Shown here: positions 39,990 through 48,128 of the stretch, piece by piece
How positions within the stretch are numbered: the first letter of the stretch is position 1
Layout of the letters: the number at the start of each line of letters is the position of its first letter
Position numbers and translations under genes: made by a program
Notes under the pieces: model-generated
The model's database searches: none
What the model saw: the letters and a program-made list of their open reading frames with translations, nothing else
What the model was told of the DNA's origin: nothing
Assembly: GCF_023954335.1 (NCBI RefSeq)
Contig: NZ_JAMLIE010000001.1
Coordinates: forward strand, 1,736,001 to 1,800,000
Reading direction: 5' to 3'
Length of the DNA: 64,000 nucleotides
DNA from: Aquamicrobium sp.
GTDB taxonomy: Bacteria; Pseudomonadota; Alphaproteobacteria; Rhizobiales; Rhizobiaceae

Positions 39990-40970
39990 ATGAAGATTTT
40001 TGTGAACACGCTCGCGGCCGGGCAGCTTGCGCTGGCGCTTCTCGCCGGCGCGGCCCATGCCGGCACGCTGACGCTCTACACCTCGCAGCCCGAGGCCGAC
40101 GCGACCAAGACGGTCGAGGCTTTCAAGGCGGCCAATCCCGGCGTCGAGGTCGAAATCTTCCGCTCGGGAACGTCCGACCTCCTGACCAAGCTCGCCGCCG
40201 AGTTCGCGGCCGGCGCGCCGCAGCCCGACGTGCTCTTGATCGCCGACGCCGTCAGCATGGAGCTGCTGAAGAAGGACAACAGGTTGCTCGCCTATCCGGA
40301 AGCGGATGTCGAGGGGCTGGCGCAGGACAGCTACGACGCGGAGCGCACCTATTTCGGCTCGAAGCTGATCACCACCGGCATCGCCTACAACACGGCGGCG
40401 GCCGAGAAGCCGGAAAGCTGGGCCGACCTCGCCAAGCCCGCCTACAAGGACGGGGTGGTGATGCCGAGCCCGCTCTATTCGGGCGCGGCCGCCTACATGA
40501 TGTCGGGCATCGCGCTCGATCCGGCGCTCGGCTGGGACTTCTACACAGGCCTCAAGGACAACGGCACTATCGCCGTGCGCGGCAACGGCGCGGTGCTGAA
40601 GGCCGTGGCCGGCGGCGAGAAGCCCTATGGCGTGCTGGTCGATTTCATGGCGCTCAACGCGAAGGCTGAAGGCTCGCCCATCGAGTTCGTCTTCCCGGCC
40701 GAGGGCGTGAGCGCCGTGACCGAGCCGGTCGCCATCCTTTCGAGCGCGAAGAACCCCGAGGACGGCCGGCGCTTCGTCGATTTCATCCTGTCCGACGACG
40801 GCCAGAAGCTGGCGCGCGACATGGGCTACCTGCCCGCGAAGGCGTCGGCCGGCCGGCCCGACTGGCTGCCCGAGGGCGTCGAGATCAAGTTGATGCCGGT
40901 CGATATCGAGGCCGTGACCGAGCGCATCGAGGCCGACAAGGCCGGCTTCGCCGAGCTGTTCGGCGGCTGA
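39990..40970 (+). CDS. Iron-type ABC transporter substrate-binding protein
   Basis: A 326-residue periplasmic binding protein (COG1840). It has a signal peptide (MKIFVNTLAAGQLALALLAG, AAHA) followed by TLTLYTSQPEADATKTVEAF and the hinge blocks KLITTGIAYNT and AKPAYKDGVVMPSPLYSGAA. The ATG at 39990 lies four bases after GGAGG. The family binds ferric iron, but also thiamine, putrescine and 2-aminoethylphosphonate. The double tyrosine of ferric FbpA is not obvious here, so the ligand may not be iron. It is the first gene of a three-gene transporter. Confidence 0.85.
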   Translation: MKIFVNTLAAGQLALALLAGAAHAGTLTLYTSQPEADATKTVEAFKAANPGVEVEIFRSGTSDLLTKLAAEFAAGAPQPDVLLIADAVSMELLKKDNRLLAYPEADVEGLAQDSYDAERTYFGSKLITTGIAYNTAAAEKPESWADLAKPAYKDGVVMPSPLYSGAAAYMMSGIALDPALGWDFYTGLKDNGTIAVRGNGAVLKAVAGGEKPYGVLVDFMALNAKAEGSPIEFVFPAEGVSAVTEPVAILSSAKNPEDGRRFVDFILSDDGQKLARDMGYLPAKASAGRPDWLPEGVEIKLMPVDIEAVTERIEADKAGFAELFGG

Positions 40971-40995
40971 GTCGGCGCGCGGGGCGGAACGGCAT

Positions 40996-42705
40996 TTGGC
41001 GTCGCAGGCGGAACTGAGGAGCGGCCGGAGCCAGGAGATGGCTCTGGCGGCGGCGGTCGCGGTGGCGATCGCCGTCTTTTCACTTCTGCCGATGCTGCGG
41101 TTGCTGCGCGAGACGGTGGCGCCGGCGGGCGGCCTGTCCTTCGCCGTCATCGAGGCGGGGCTGGCGAGCCGGTCGACATGGGTCGCGACCGTCAACTCGC
41201 TTGTCGTCGGCGTCGGCGGCACGGTGCTGGCGGTGGCGCTCGGCACGCTGGTCGCCCTCGTCGTGACGCTGACAGACATGCGCGGGCGCGGCGCGTTCAT
41301 CCTGTGCTTCGTCATGCCGCTGATGATCGCGCCGCAGGTGACGGCGCTGGCCTGGCTCCAGCTTTTCGGGCCGGCGAGCCCTTTCCTCAAGCTGATCGGC
41401 CTCGCGCCGCCGATGGGAAGCCGCAACCCGCTCTATTCGCCGGGCGGCATCGTGCTCTTGCTCGGCGTGCAATATGCGCCGCTGGTGTTCCTCCTGGTGC
41501 GCGCCGGCCTGCGCCGTCTGCCGCGCGAGCTGGTCGAGGCGGCGCGGGCGGCCGGAGCCGGCCCCTTCACCGTGGCGCGCACGATCATCCTGCCGCTGAT
41601 GACGCCGTCGATCATGGCCGCCGCCGCGCTCGCCTTCGTCTCCTGCGTCGGCAATTTCGGCATTCCCGCCTTTCTGGGCATCCCGGCCAACTATCTCGTG
41701 CTGCCGACGCTGATCTACCAGCGGCTGGCCGCCGGCGGGCCGGCCGCGCTCGGCGAGGCGGCGTTCCTCTCGGTGCTGATCGGCGTCATCGCCATGGCCG
41801 GCATCGTCGCGCAGGAGCGGATGAGCCGCCGGCGCGACTATCGCACCTTCGCCGCCTCGCTGGCGAGCGAGCCCTATGCGCTCGGCCGCTGGCGCGTGGC
41901 CGTCGAGGCGACGATGTGGGCGTTGATCGCGGTGATCCTCGTCCTGCCGCTCACCGGCCTCTTGCTGTCGTCGCTCGTCCCGGCCTATGGCGTCCCGCTT
42001 TCCGCCTCTACAGTGACGCTCGACAACTACCGCTTCGTCATGGTCGAGCATGCCGCCTCGCGGCGCGCCTTCGCCAACAGCCTCGGCCTGTCGCTGTCGG
42101 CCGCCGTCTTCGCCGTCTTCGCGGCGCTGCCCATCGCCTATTTCGTCGCCTGGGGCCGGCAGGGCTGGGTGCGGCTCGTCAACCTCTCCATCGAGCTGCC
42201 CTACGCGCTGCCGGGCGTGGTGCTGGCGATCGCCGCGCTGCTGCTGTTCCTCAAGCCGCTGCCGCTGACGGGCCTGCACATCTACAACACGGTCTGGATC
42301 ATCCTCTACGCCTATCTCGCGCGCTTCCTCGTCCTTGCCGTGCGCCCGACCGTGAGCGGGCTGCACCAGATCGACCGGGCGCTGGAGGAGGCGGCGCAGG
42401 TGGCGGGGGCCGGCCTGTTCGCGCGGCTGCGCGGCATCGTCTTTCCGCTGGTCGCGCCGGCGGCGATGGCCGGCGGGCTGCTGATCTTCATGACCGCCTT
42501 CGGCGAGTTGACGGTCTCGGCGCTTTTGTGGTCTTCCGGCGCGGAGACGATCGGGGTGGTGATGTTCTCCTTCGAGCAGGGCGGCGATTCGAAATATGCG
42601 GCGGCGATCTCGGCGCTGACCGTGGCGCTGACCTTCGCGCTGATGGTGGCGACCAACCTCGCTGCCCGGCGGCTGCCGCGCGGAGTGCTGCCATGGCGCG
42701 ACTGA
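40996..42705 (+). CDS. Iron-type ABC transporter permease (fused two-domain)
   Basis: A 569-residue inner-membrane permease with two six-helix halves, as in SfuB/FbpB. The EAA loops are ELVEAARAAGAGPFTVARTI near residue 180 and RALEEAAQVAGAGLFARLRG near 464, one per half, for contact with the ATPase. The start is a TTG at 40996 with a weak ribosome site; an ATG at 41038 right before the first helix is an alternative. It overlaps the ATPase gene by 13 bases. It would carry the ligand of the SBP at 39990 into the cytosol. Confidence 0.88.
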   Translation: MASQAELRSGRSQEMALAAAVAVAIAVFSLLPMLRLLRETVAPAGGLSFAVIEAGLASRSTWVATVNSLVVGVGGTVLAVALGTLVALVVTLTDMRGRGAFILCFVMPLMIAPQVTALAWLQLFGPASPFLKLIGLAPPMGSRNPLYSPGGIVLLLGVQYAPLVFLLVRAGLRRLPRELVEAARAAGAGPFTVARTIILPLMTPSIMAAAALAFVSCVGNFGIPAFLGIPANYLVLPTLIYQRLAAGGPAALGEAAFLSVLIGVIAMAGIVAQERMSRRRDYRTFAASLASEPYALGRWRVAVEATMWALIAVILVLPLTGLLLSSLVPAYGVPLSASTVTLDNYRFVMVEHAASRRAFANSLGLSLSAAVFAVFAALPIAYFVAWGRQGWVRLVNLSIELPYALPGVVLAIAALLLFLKPLPLTGLHIYNTVWIILYAYLARFLVLAVRPTVSGLHQIDRALEEAAQVAGAGLFARLRGIVFPLVAPAAMAGGLLIFMTAFGELTVSALLWSSGAETIGVVMFSFEQGGDSKYAAAISALTVALTFALMVATNLAARRLPRGVLPWRD

Positions 42706-43763
42706 AGCTTTCCGGCGTCACCAGAACCTTCTCCGGCGTCGACGCGGTGGCCGACGTGTCGCTCGACGTCGCCGACGGCGAGTTCCTCGCCGTGCTCGGC
42801 CCCTCGGGCTGCGGCAAGACCACGCTGCTGCGCCTGATCGCCGGCTTCGAGCGGCCGGACGCGGGCGAGATCGCCATCGGCGGCGCCGTCGTTTCTGGCG
42901 CCGGCGTCATGATCTCGCCGGAGAAGCGCCGCGTCGGCCTCGTGTTCCAGAACTACGCGCTGTGGCCGCACATGACCGTGGCGCAGAATGTCGGTTACGC
43001 GCTCAAGGTGGCGAAGGTCGCACGCGAGGAGGCGGCGCGCCGTGTGGCGGATGCGCTGGCGCTCGTCGATCTGGCCGGCTTCGGCGAGCGCTATCCGGCC
43101 AGCCTTTCCGGCGGCCAGCGCCAGCGCGTGGCGCTGGCGCGCTGCCTCGTCGCCGCGCCCTCGCTCGTCCTGTTCGACGAGCCGCTGGCCAATCTCGACG
43201 TCCATCTGCGCGCCGCGATGGAGGAGGAGTTCGCCGCCTTCCACCGCCGCACCGGCACGACCATGGTCTACATCACCCACGACCAGGCCGAGGCGATGGC
43301 GCTCGCCGACCGCATCGCCGTGATGGACGGCGGCAGGCTGGTGCAGGTCGCGGACCCGCGCACGCTCTATCGCGAGCCGGCGACGGCGATGGTCGCCTCC
43401 TTCATCTCGCAGGGGATGGTGCTGCCGGTGACGGTGTCGGGCGCGGAGGAGGCCGGCCTTTGCCGCGTCGAGGCGCTGGGGCAGGAGGCGCTGGTGCGCT
43501 GCCGGCCGGGCGAGGTGGCGCGGAAAACGGGCCTGATCTGCTGCCGCGCCGCCGATATCGGGCCGGCCGCGGCCGGTGGGCCGGGGATAGACGGCACGGT
43601 CAGGCGCGCCGTCTACAAGGGCGGGGCGACGCGGGTCGAGGTCGCGCCGCTCGCCGATCCGTCGCTGGTTCTGCGCTTTGATGCCAATGAAGCCGCATCC
43701 TTCGAGCCGGGCGCACCTGTGCGCGTGCGCATCCGCTCCGGCTGGCTGATCCCCGCTGCCTGA
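42693..43763 (+). CDS. Iron-type ABC transporter ATP-binding protein
   Basis: A 356-residue ATPase of the FbpC/PotA class. Walker A GPSGCGKTTLLRL near residue 36, signature LSGGQRQRVALARC near 136, Walker B LVLFDEPLANLDVHL near 154 and H-loop YITHDQAEAMALAD near 193. After residue 235 it carries the TOBE-type regulatory domain (GTVRRAVYKGGATRVEVA). The start lies inside the end of the permease gene, so the two are coupled. Its stop lies four bases before the end of the convergent TetR gene. Confidence 0.92.
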   Translation: MARLKLSGVTRTFSGVDAVADVSLDVADGEFLAVLGPSGCGKTTLLRLIAGFERPDAGEIAIGGAVVSGAGVMISPEKRRVGLVFQNYALWPHMTVAQNVGYALKVAKVAREEAARRVADALALVDLAGFGERYPASLSGGQRQRVALARCLVAAPSLVLFDEPLANLDVHLRAAMEEEFAAFHRRTGTTMVYITHDQAEAMALADRIAVMDGGRLVQVADPRTLYREPATAMVASFISQGMVLPVTVSGAEEAGLCRVEALGQEALVRCRPGEVARKTGLICCRAADIGPAAAGGPGIDGTVRRAVYKGGATRVEVAPLADPSLVLRFDANEAASFEPGAPVRVRIRSGWLIPAA

Positions 43764-43767
43764 AGCG

Positions 43768-44364
43768 TCAGGAAACCGCCTTCACCCCTTCGAGAATCAG
43801 CGTCGTCGCGATGTCGGCATAGTCCTCGCGGGTGATCGGGCCGTTGGGCCGGAACCACATATAGACCCAGTTCATCATCCCGAAGAGCGACATGGTGACG
43901 GGCATCAGCAGCGGCCGGTCCTTGTCGAGGTTCGGGTTGATCTCGCGGATGATGTTCGAGAACATGCGCACGATGCTGCGCTCGATCGCCTGAAGCTCGG
44001 CGACCTGCTCCGGCGCCAGCGTGCCGACGCCGTTGAGCTGCACCTTGTGCTGGTCGTCGGCGTCGCGGTAGTTGTCCAGCACCTGCCGCACCAGAAGCCG
44101 CAGGCGCACGTCCGGCGGCTGGTCGGGACGGTCGGCGGCGCGGATGTCGGCCTCGAGCCGCGCCAGATGGGTGCGCACGATGTCGAAGATCAGCGCATCC
44201 TTGCCCGGATAGTAGTGGTAGAGCAGGGCCTTGGAGACGCCGCTGCGCGAGGCGATCTGCGACATGGACGCCTTGTCCATGCCGAGCTCGGCAAAGACCG
44301 CCGCCGCGTTCTTGAGGATCGCGTGCTGCTTTTCCTCGAAATCGACTGCTCTCGTGCGTGCCAT
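43768..44364 (-). CDS. TetR family regulator, probable PaaR
   Basis: A 198-residue TetR regulator. Residues about 11-60 form the helix-turn-helix (ILKNAAAVFAELGMDKASMS, QIASRSGVSKALLYHYYPGK). The rest is the ligand domain. It lies directly downstream of paaK on the same strand, in a cluster where two matching TetR-type palindromes sit before paaG and paaA. PaaR-type TetR regulators repress phenylacetate genes and are released by phenylacetyl-CoA; this assignment is from position and operators. An inverted repeat lies between it and paaK. Confidence 0.8.
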   Translation of the reverse strand: MARTRAVDFEEKQHAILKNAAAVFAELGMDKASMSQIASRSGVSKALLYHYYPGKDALIFDIVRTHLARLEADIRAADRPDQPPDVRLRLLVRQVLDNYRDADDQHKVQLNGVGTLAPEQVAELQAIERSIVRMFSNIIREINPNLDKDRPLLMPVTMSLFGMMNWVYMWFRPNGPITREDYADIATTLILEGVKAVS

Positions 44365-44381
44365 TCGTGCCCGTCTCCCGC

Positions 44382-44408
44382 CATGCCGGCCCCGACCGGA
44401 CCGGCATG
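44382..44408. terminator. Inverted repeat between paaK and the TetR gene
   Basis: CATGCCGG (44382-44389) and CCGGCATG (44401-44408) are exact 8-base arms with an 11-base loop. It may be a partial terminator or processing hairpin after paaK; no T-run follows. The loop contains CCGACCGGA, similar to the TetR operator core, so it could instead be an operator for the TetR gene. Confidence 0.4.
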
Positions 44409-44413
44409 CGTTT

Positions 44414-44443
44414 CTAGTCTTTCGGTCGCTAGTCTTTCGGTCG
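44414..44443. repeat. Exact 15-bp tandem duplication at the paaK stop
   Basis: CTAGTCTTTCGGTCG occurs twice head to tail (44414-44428 and 44429-44443). On the minus strand the inner copy is the last five codons of paaK including its TAG; the outer copy repeats them just after the stop. Confidence 0.75.
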
Positions 44444-45739
44444 ATTGTCGACCACGCGTTTGGCCTTGCCTTCGGAGCGCGGGACCGAGCCGGGATCGCG
44501 GATCGCGATCTTCGTGCTGACGCCCACGACGCTCTTGATGTGATGGGCCAGTTCCCGCGCCGAGGCGGCGCGCGTGGCGTCGTCGGCGGCGTCCGGCGCG
44601 CATTCGACATGGACCGTCATGTCGTCCATGCGCCCGGTGCGCGTGAGTTCTATCTGGAAATGCGGCGCAAGACCACGGCATTTGAGGATCTGCTCCTCGA
44701 TCTGCGTCGGGAAGACGTTGACGCCGCGCAGGATCATCATGTCGTCGGAACGGCCGGTGATCTTCTCGATGCGCCGCATCGAGCGCGCCGTGCCGGGCAT
44801 CAGCCGCGTCAGGTCACGCGTGCGGTAGCGGATGATCGGCAGCGCCTCCTTGGTCAGCGAGGTGAAGACCAGCTCGCCCGGCTCGCCGTCCGCCACCGGC
44901 TCGCCGGTCTCGGGGTCGATGATCTCGGGATAGAAATGGTCCTCCCAGACGTGGAGGCCGTCCTTGGTCTCGACGCATTCGTTGGCGACGCCGGGGCCCA
45001 TCACCTCGGACAGGCCGTAGATGTCGACCGCGTGCATGTCGAAGGCGGCCTCGATCTCCTCGCGCATCGAGTTCGTCCACGGCTCGGCGCCGAAGATGCC
45101 GACGGCGAGCGAGCTCTTGCGCGGGTCGAGGCCCTGGCGGCGGAATTCGTCGAGGATGGACAGCATGTAGGAGGGCGTCACCATGATGATGCGCGGCTTC
45201 AGGTCCACCATCAGCGAGATCTGGCGCTCGGTCATGCCGCCCGAGACGGGGATGACGGTGCAGCCGAGCTTTTCCGCGCCGTAATGCGCGCCGAGCCCGC
45301 CGGTGAACAGGCCGTAGCCGTAGGAGACGTGGACGATGTCGCCCGGCCGCCCGCCCGCGGCGCGGATCGAGCGCGCGACCACGGTCGCCCAGGTGTCGAT
45401 ATCCTTTTGCGTGTAGCCGACGACGGTCGGCTTGCCGGTGGTGCCGGACGAGGCATGGACGCGCGCAACCTTCTCGCGCGGCACGGCGAACATGCCGAAC
45501 GGATAGGTTTCGCGCAAATCCGCCTTGGTGGTGAGCGGGAACTTCGCGAGATCCGACAGCGACTTCAGGTCGGACGGGTGGACGCCGTGCGCGTCGAAGC
45601 GGGCGCGGTAGAAGGGCGAATTGTCATAGGCATGGCCGAGCGACCATTTCAGGCGCTCGAGCTGGAGCGCGGTGATCTCGTCGCGCGAGGCGGTCTCGAT
45701 CGGCTCCAGATCGCCGGGGCGGGGCGAAAGATCTTCCAT
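44429..45739 (-). CDS. paaK: Phenylacetate-CoA ligase
   Basis: A 436-residue adenylate-forming enzyme that activates phenylacetate to phenylacetyl-CoA with ATP, the first step of the aerobic phenylacetate pathway. The P-loop-like motif is HASSGTTGKPTVVGYTQKDI near residues 94-113; the aromatic-binding region VSYGYGLFTGGLGAHYGAEK and MEVIGPGV-like YGLSEVMGPGVANECVE follow. The C-terminal lid ends in SEGKAKRVVDNRPKD. The length (about 435) is normal. It lies between paaG and the TetR gene, all leftward. Its stop codon lies in a tandem repeat. Confidence 0.95.
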   Translation of the reverse strand: MEDLSPRPGDLEPIETASRDEITALQLERLKWSLGHAYDNSPFYRARFDAHGVHPSDLKSLSDLAKFPLTTKADLRETYPFGMFAVPREKVARVHASSGTTGKPTVVGYTQKDIDTWATVVARSIRAAGGRPGDIVHVSYGYGLFTGGLGAHYGAEKLGCTVIPVSGGMTERQISLMVDLKPRIIMVTPSYMLSILDEFRRQGLDPRKSSLAVGIFGAEPWTNSMREEIEAAFDMHAVDIYGLSEVMGPGVANECVETKDGLHVWEDHFYPEIIDPETGEPVADGEPGELVFTSLTKEALPIIRYRTRDLTRLMPGTARSMRRIEKITGRSDDMMILRGVNVFPTQIEEQILKCRGLAPHFQIELTRTGRMDDMTVHVECAPDAADDATRAASARELAHHIKSVVGVSTKIAIRDPGSVPRSEGKAKRVVDNRPKD

Positions 45740-45795
45740 GTCGGTGTTTCCTCCGGAACAGTCTCTACCGGCCGTCCTCCACGGCCGGGCGGGCG

Positions 45796-46587
45796 TCAGC
45801 GGCCCGTGAAATTCGGCTTGCGCTTCTCGAGGAAGGAGGCGACGCCTTCCGCGTAGTCCGCGCCCTTGCCGACCTCGCGCTGGTAGTCGCGCTCAAGGTC
45901 GAGCTGGGCGTCGAGCGTGTTGGTCGCAGCCGCCTGGATCGCCTGCTTGGTCAGGCCGAGCGCCCGCGTCGGGCCGGCGGCGAGCCGGGCAGCGAGCGAT
46001 TGCGCCTCGTCCATCAGCGCCGCATCGTCGCAGCAGCGCCAGATCAGCCCCCATTCGGCGGCGGTCTCGGCCGAAAGCGGCTCGGCGGTCAGCGCCAGCG
46101 CCTTGGCGCGCGCTTCGCCCAGAAGCTGCGGCAGCGCCCATGTGCCGCCCGAATCCGGCACGAGGCCGATCTTGGAGAATGCCTGGATGAAGCGGGCAGA
46201 GCGCGCGGCCAGCACGATGTCGCAGGCCAGCGCGACATTGGCGCCGGCGCCCGCCGCCACGCCGTTGACCGCGCAGACGACCGGCTTGGCCAGTGAGCGG
46301 ATCTGGCGCACCAGCGGGTTGTAGAAGGTCTCGATCGTATAGCCGAGGTCGGGCTTCTCGGTGGCATTGGGGTCGCGGTCGCCGAGGTCCTGGCCGGCGC
46401 AGAAGCCGCGCCCGGCGCCCGTCAGCAGCACGGCGCGCACGTCGGCGTCGGCATGCGCCCGCTCGAGGCCGGCGCGCAATGCCAGGTGCATCTCCTCGTT
46501 GAAGGCGTTAAGCTTGTCGGGACGGTTGAGCGTCAGGCGCAGGACACCATCGGCGAAGGCCGACAGGATGGTTTCCGATCCGGGCAT
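45796..46587 (-). CDS. paaG: Ring-epoxide isomerase (enoyl-CoA hydratase family)
   Basis: A 263-residue crotonase-fold enzyme. GAGRGFCAGQDLGDRDPN near residue 58 is the oxyanion-hole region, with the AGQDL form typical of PaaG, and AVNGVAAGAGANVALACDIV near 102 the second one; IGLVPDSGGTWALPQLLG follows, with the catalytic Asp in PDSGGT. It converts the 1,2-epoxide of phenylacetyl-CoA to the oxepin. The start ATG has GAGGAGGAAC upstream. It is the first gene of the leftward unit paaG-paaK-TetR, and an operator-like site lies 49 bases before the start. Confidence 0.88.
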   Translation of the reverse strand: MPGSETILSAFADGVLRLTLNRPDKLNAFNEEMHLALRAGLERAHADADVRAVLLTGAGRGFCAGQDLGDRDPNATEKPDLGYTIETFYNPLVRQIRSLAKPVVCAVNGVAAGAGANVALACDIVLAARSARFIQAFSKIGLVPDSGGTWALPQLLGEARAKALALTAEPLSAETAAEWGLIWRCCDDAALMDEAQSLAARLAAGPTRALGLTKQAIQAAATNTLDAQLDLERDYQREVGKGADYAEGVASFLEKRKPNFTGR

Positions 46588-46635
46588 TGTTCCTCCTCGC
46601 CGCACCCTCGAGCGGCAACAAAAAAACAGTTGCAT

Positions 46636-46655
46636 AAACCGGCCGGTCAGTCAAT
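46636..46655. promoter_or_regulatory. TetR-type operator before paaG
   Basis: AAACCGGCCGGTCAGTCAAT matches the site before paaA (51536-51555) at 17 of 20 positions. The core ACCGGCCGGTCAGT is an imperfect palindrome of TetR type. Probably bound by the TetR/PaaR protein encoded at 43768-44364. Confidence 0.65.
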
Positions 46656-46907
46656 TATAAACCAGATTTGCCGCTGCGGCAGATCCGGGAGGCATCTGAC
46701 ATGACGCAATCCTGCGCGCATCGACGCGCCACGGCTGGCCATTTTCCGGACGCTCCGCACCCTGCGGTCCACCGGGGCGAGGGCGGCCGGCGCAGCCGCG
46801 TGCAGGCAAGGGCGACGTAGGAAGATCGCATCGTTCCCGTGCGGGAGGCGCGGGAACGATGACCGCAAGGAACGAGTTCCGTTTTTACCGTTGGGAGGAG
46901 AACCGAC
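46656..46907. other. Gap between paaG and the Liv-type transporter
   Basis: No gene is seen in these 250 bases. They should carry the rightward promoter of the transporter operon and a strong hairpin at 46829-46861, annotated separately. Confidence 0.4.
46829..46861. promoter_or_regulatory. Strong hairpin in the leader of the Liv-type operon
   Basis: CATCGTTCCCG (46829-46839) and CGGGAACGATG (46851-46861) are perfect 11-base arms around the loop TGCGGGAGGCG, ending 46 bases before the binding-protein start. It may be an mRNA structure (attenuator or stabiliser) or a dimeric operator. No T-run follows, so a full terminator is unlikely. Confidence 0.5.
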
Positions 46908-48056
46908 ATGAAACTCAATAACGCTACCGCGCTTGCCGGCACGCTGGCCCTCGCTCTCGGCTTCGCCATGCCGGCGAGCGCCGACATCCGCATCGGCGCG
47001 ACCCTGTCCGAAACCGGCCCGGCCGCGTTCCTCGGCGACCCCGAGGCCAAGACGCTGAAGATGCTGGTCGCCGAGATCAACGAGGCCGGCGGCGTCGGCG
47101 GCGAGAAGATCGAGCTGATCCTCTATGATGACGGCGGCGACCCGAACAAGGCGCGCACCTTCGCCACCCGCCTGATCGAGGACGACGAGGTCGTCGCCAT
47201 CATCGGCGGCACGACGACCGGCACGTCGATGGCGATCATCCCCGTCGTCGAGGAGGCGGAGGTGCCGTTCATCTCGCTCGCCGGCGCGATCGAGGTCATC
47301 GACCCGGTGCAGCCCTTCACCTTCAAGACGCCGCACACCGACCGCATGGCCTGCGCCAAGATCTTCGAGGACATGCAGAAGCGCGGCTTCACCAAGATCG
47401 GCATGATCTCGGGCTCGGACGGCTTCGGCGCGTCGATGCGCAAGCAGTGCCTCGACATCGTCGGCGACTACGACATCGAGGTCGTGGCCGACGAGACCTA
47501 TGCGCCGACCGACGCCGACATGACGCCGCAGCTCACCAACATCAAGGGCACGGCCGGGATCCAGGCGGTGCTGAACCCCGGCTTCGGCCAGGGGCCGGCC
47601 ATCGTCACCCGCAACTATTCGCAGATCGCCGTCGGTCTGCCGTTCTACCAGTCGCACGGCGTCGCCTCCGACAGCTTCATCGAGCTGGCCGGCAAGGCCG
47701 AATCCGAGGGCGTGCGCCTGCCCGGCACCGCGCTGCTCGTCGCCGGCATCCTCGCCGAGGACGACCCGCAGCGCGAGGTCGCGGTCGCCTACAAGACCAA
47801 GTACGAGAGCGAGACCGGCACGCCCGTCTCCACCTTCGGCGGCTACGCGCACGACGCGCTGCGCATCCTCGTCGACGCGCTCGGCCGCGCCGGCAGCGCC
47901 GAGCCGCAGGCGATCCGCGACGCGATCGAATCGACCTCCGGCTTCGTCGGCACCACCGGCACCGTCACCATGTCGCCCGAGGACCATCTCGGCCTCGACC
48001 TGAGCGCCTTCCGGATGCTCGAGATCCGCGACGGCGGCTGGACCCTCGTCGAGTAG
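46908..48056 (+). CDS. Branched-chain-type ABC transporter binding protein
   Basis: A 382-residue periplasmic binding protein of the LivJ type. It has a signal peptide (MKLNNATALAGTLALALGFA, MPASA) and then IRIGATLSETGPAAFLGDPE, the family's first strand and ligand loop, and GGTTTGTSMAIIPVVEEAEVP. GGGAGGAG lies seven to fourteen bases before the ATG. It starts a five-gene transporter operon embedded between paaG and paaA; homologues in paa clusters are thought to import phenylacetate or related aromatic acids. The substrate is inferred from context only. Confidence 0.85.
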   Translation: MKLNNATALAGTLALALGFAMPASADIRIGATLSETGPAAFLGDPEAKTLKMLVAEINEAGGVGGEKIELILYDDGGDPNKARTFATRLIEDDEVVAIIGGTTTGTSMAIIPVVEEAEVPFISLAGAIEVIDPVQPFTFKTPHTDRMACAKIFEDMQKRGFTKIGMISGSDGFGASMRKQCLDIVGDYDIEVVADETYAPTDADMTPQLTNIKGTAGIQAVLNPGFGQGPAIVTRNYSQIAVGLPFYQSHGVASDSFIELAGKAESEGVRLPGTALLVAGILAEDDPQREVAVAYKTKYESETGTPVSTFGGYAHDALRILVDALGRAGSAEPQAIRDAIESTSGFVGTTGTVTMSPEDHLGLDLSAFRMLEIRDGGWTLVE

Positions 48057-48067
48057 CCGTCAGCCGA

Positions 48068-48098
48068 GGCCGGCCGGGCGCGGGAGGCGCGTCCGGCC
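48068..48098. promoter_or_regulatory. GC-rich stem-loop after the binding-protein gene
   Basis: GGCCGG (48068-48073) and CCGGCC (48093-48098) enclose further GC pairs. Such hairpins often follow the binding-protein gene in ABC operons and raise its mRNA level over the permease genes. In this GC-rich DNA the pairing could be accidental. Confidence 0.3.
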
Positions 48099-48128
48099 GC
48101 CGCTCTTCATGCCGCGGGGAGGCGAGGC

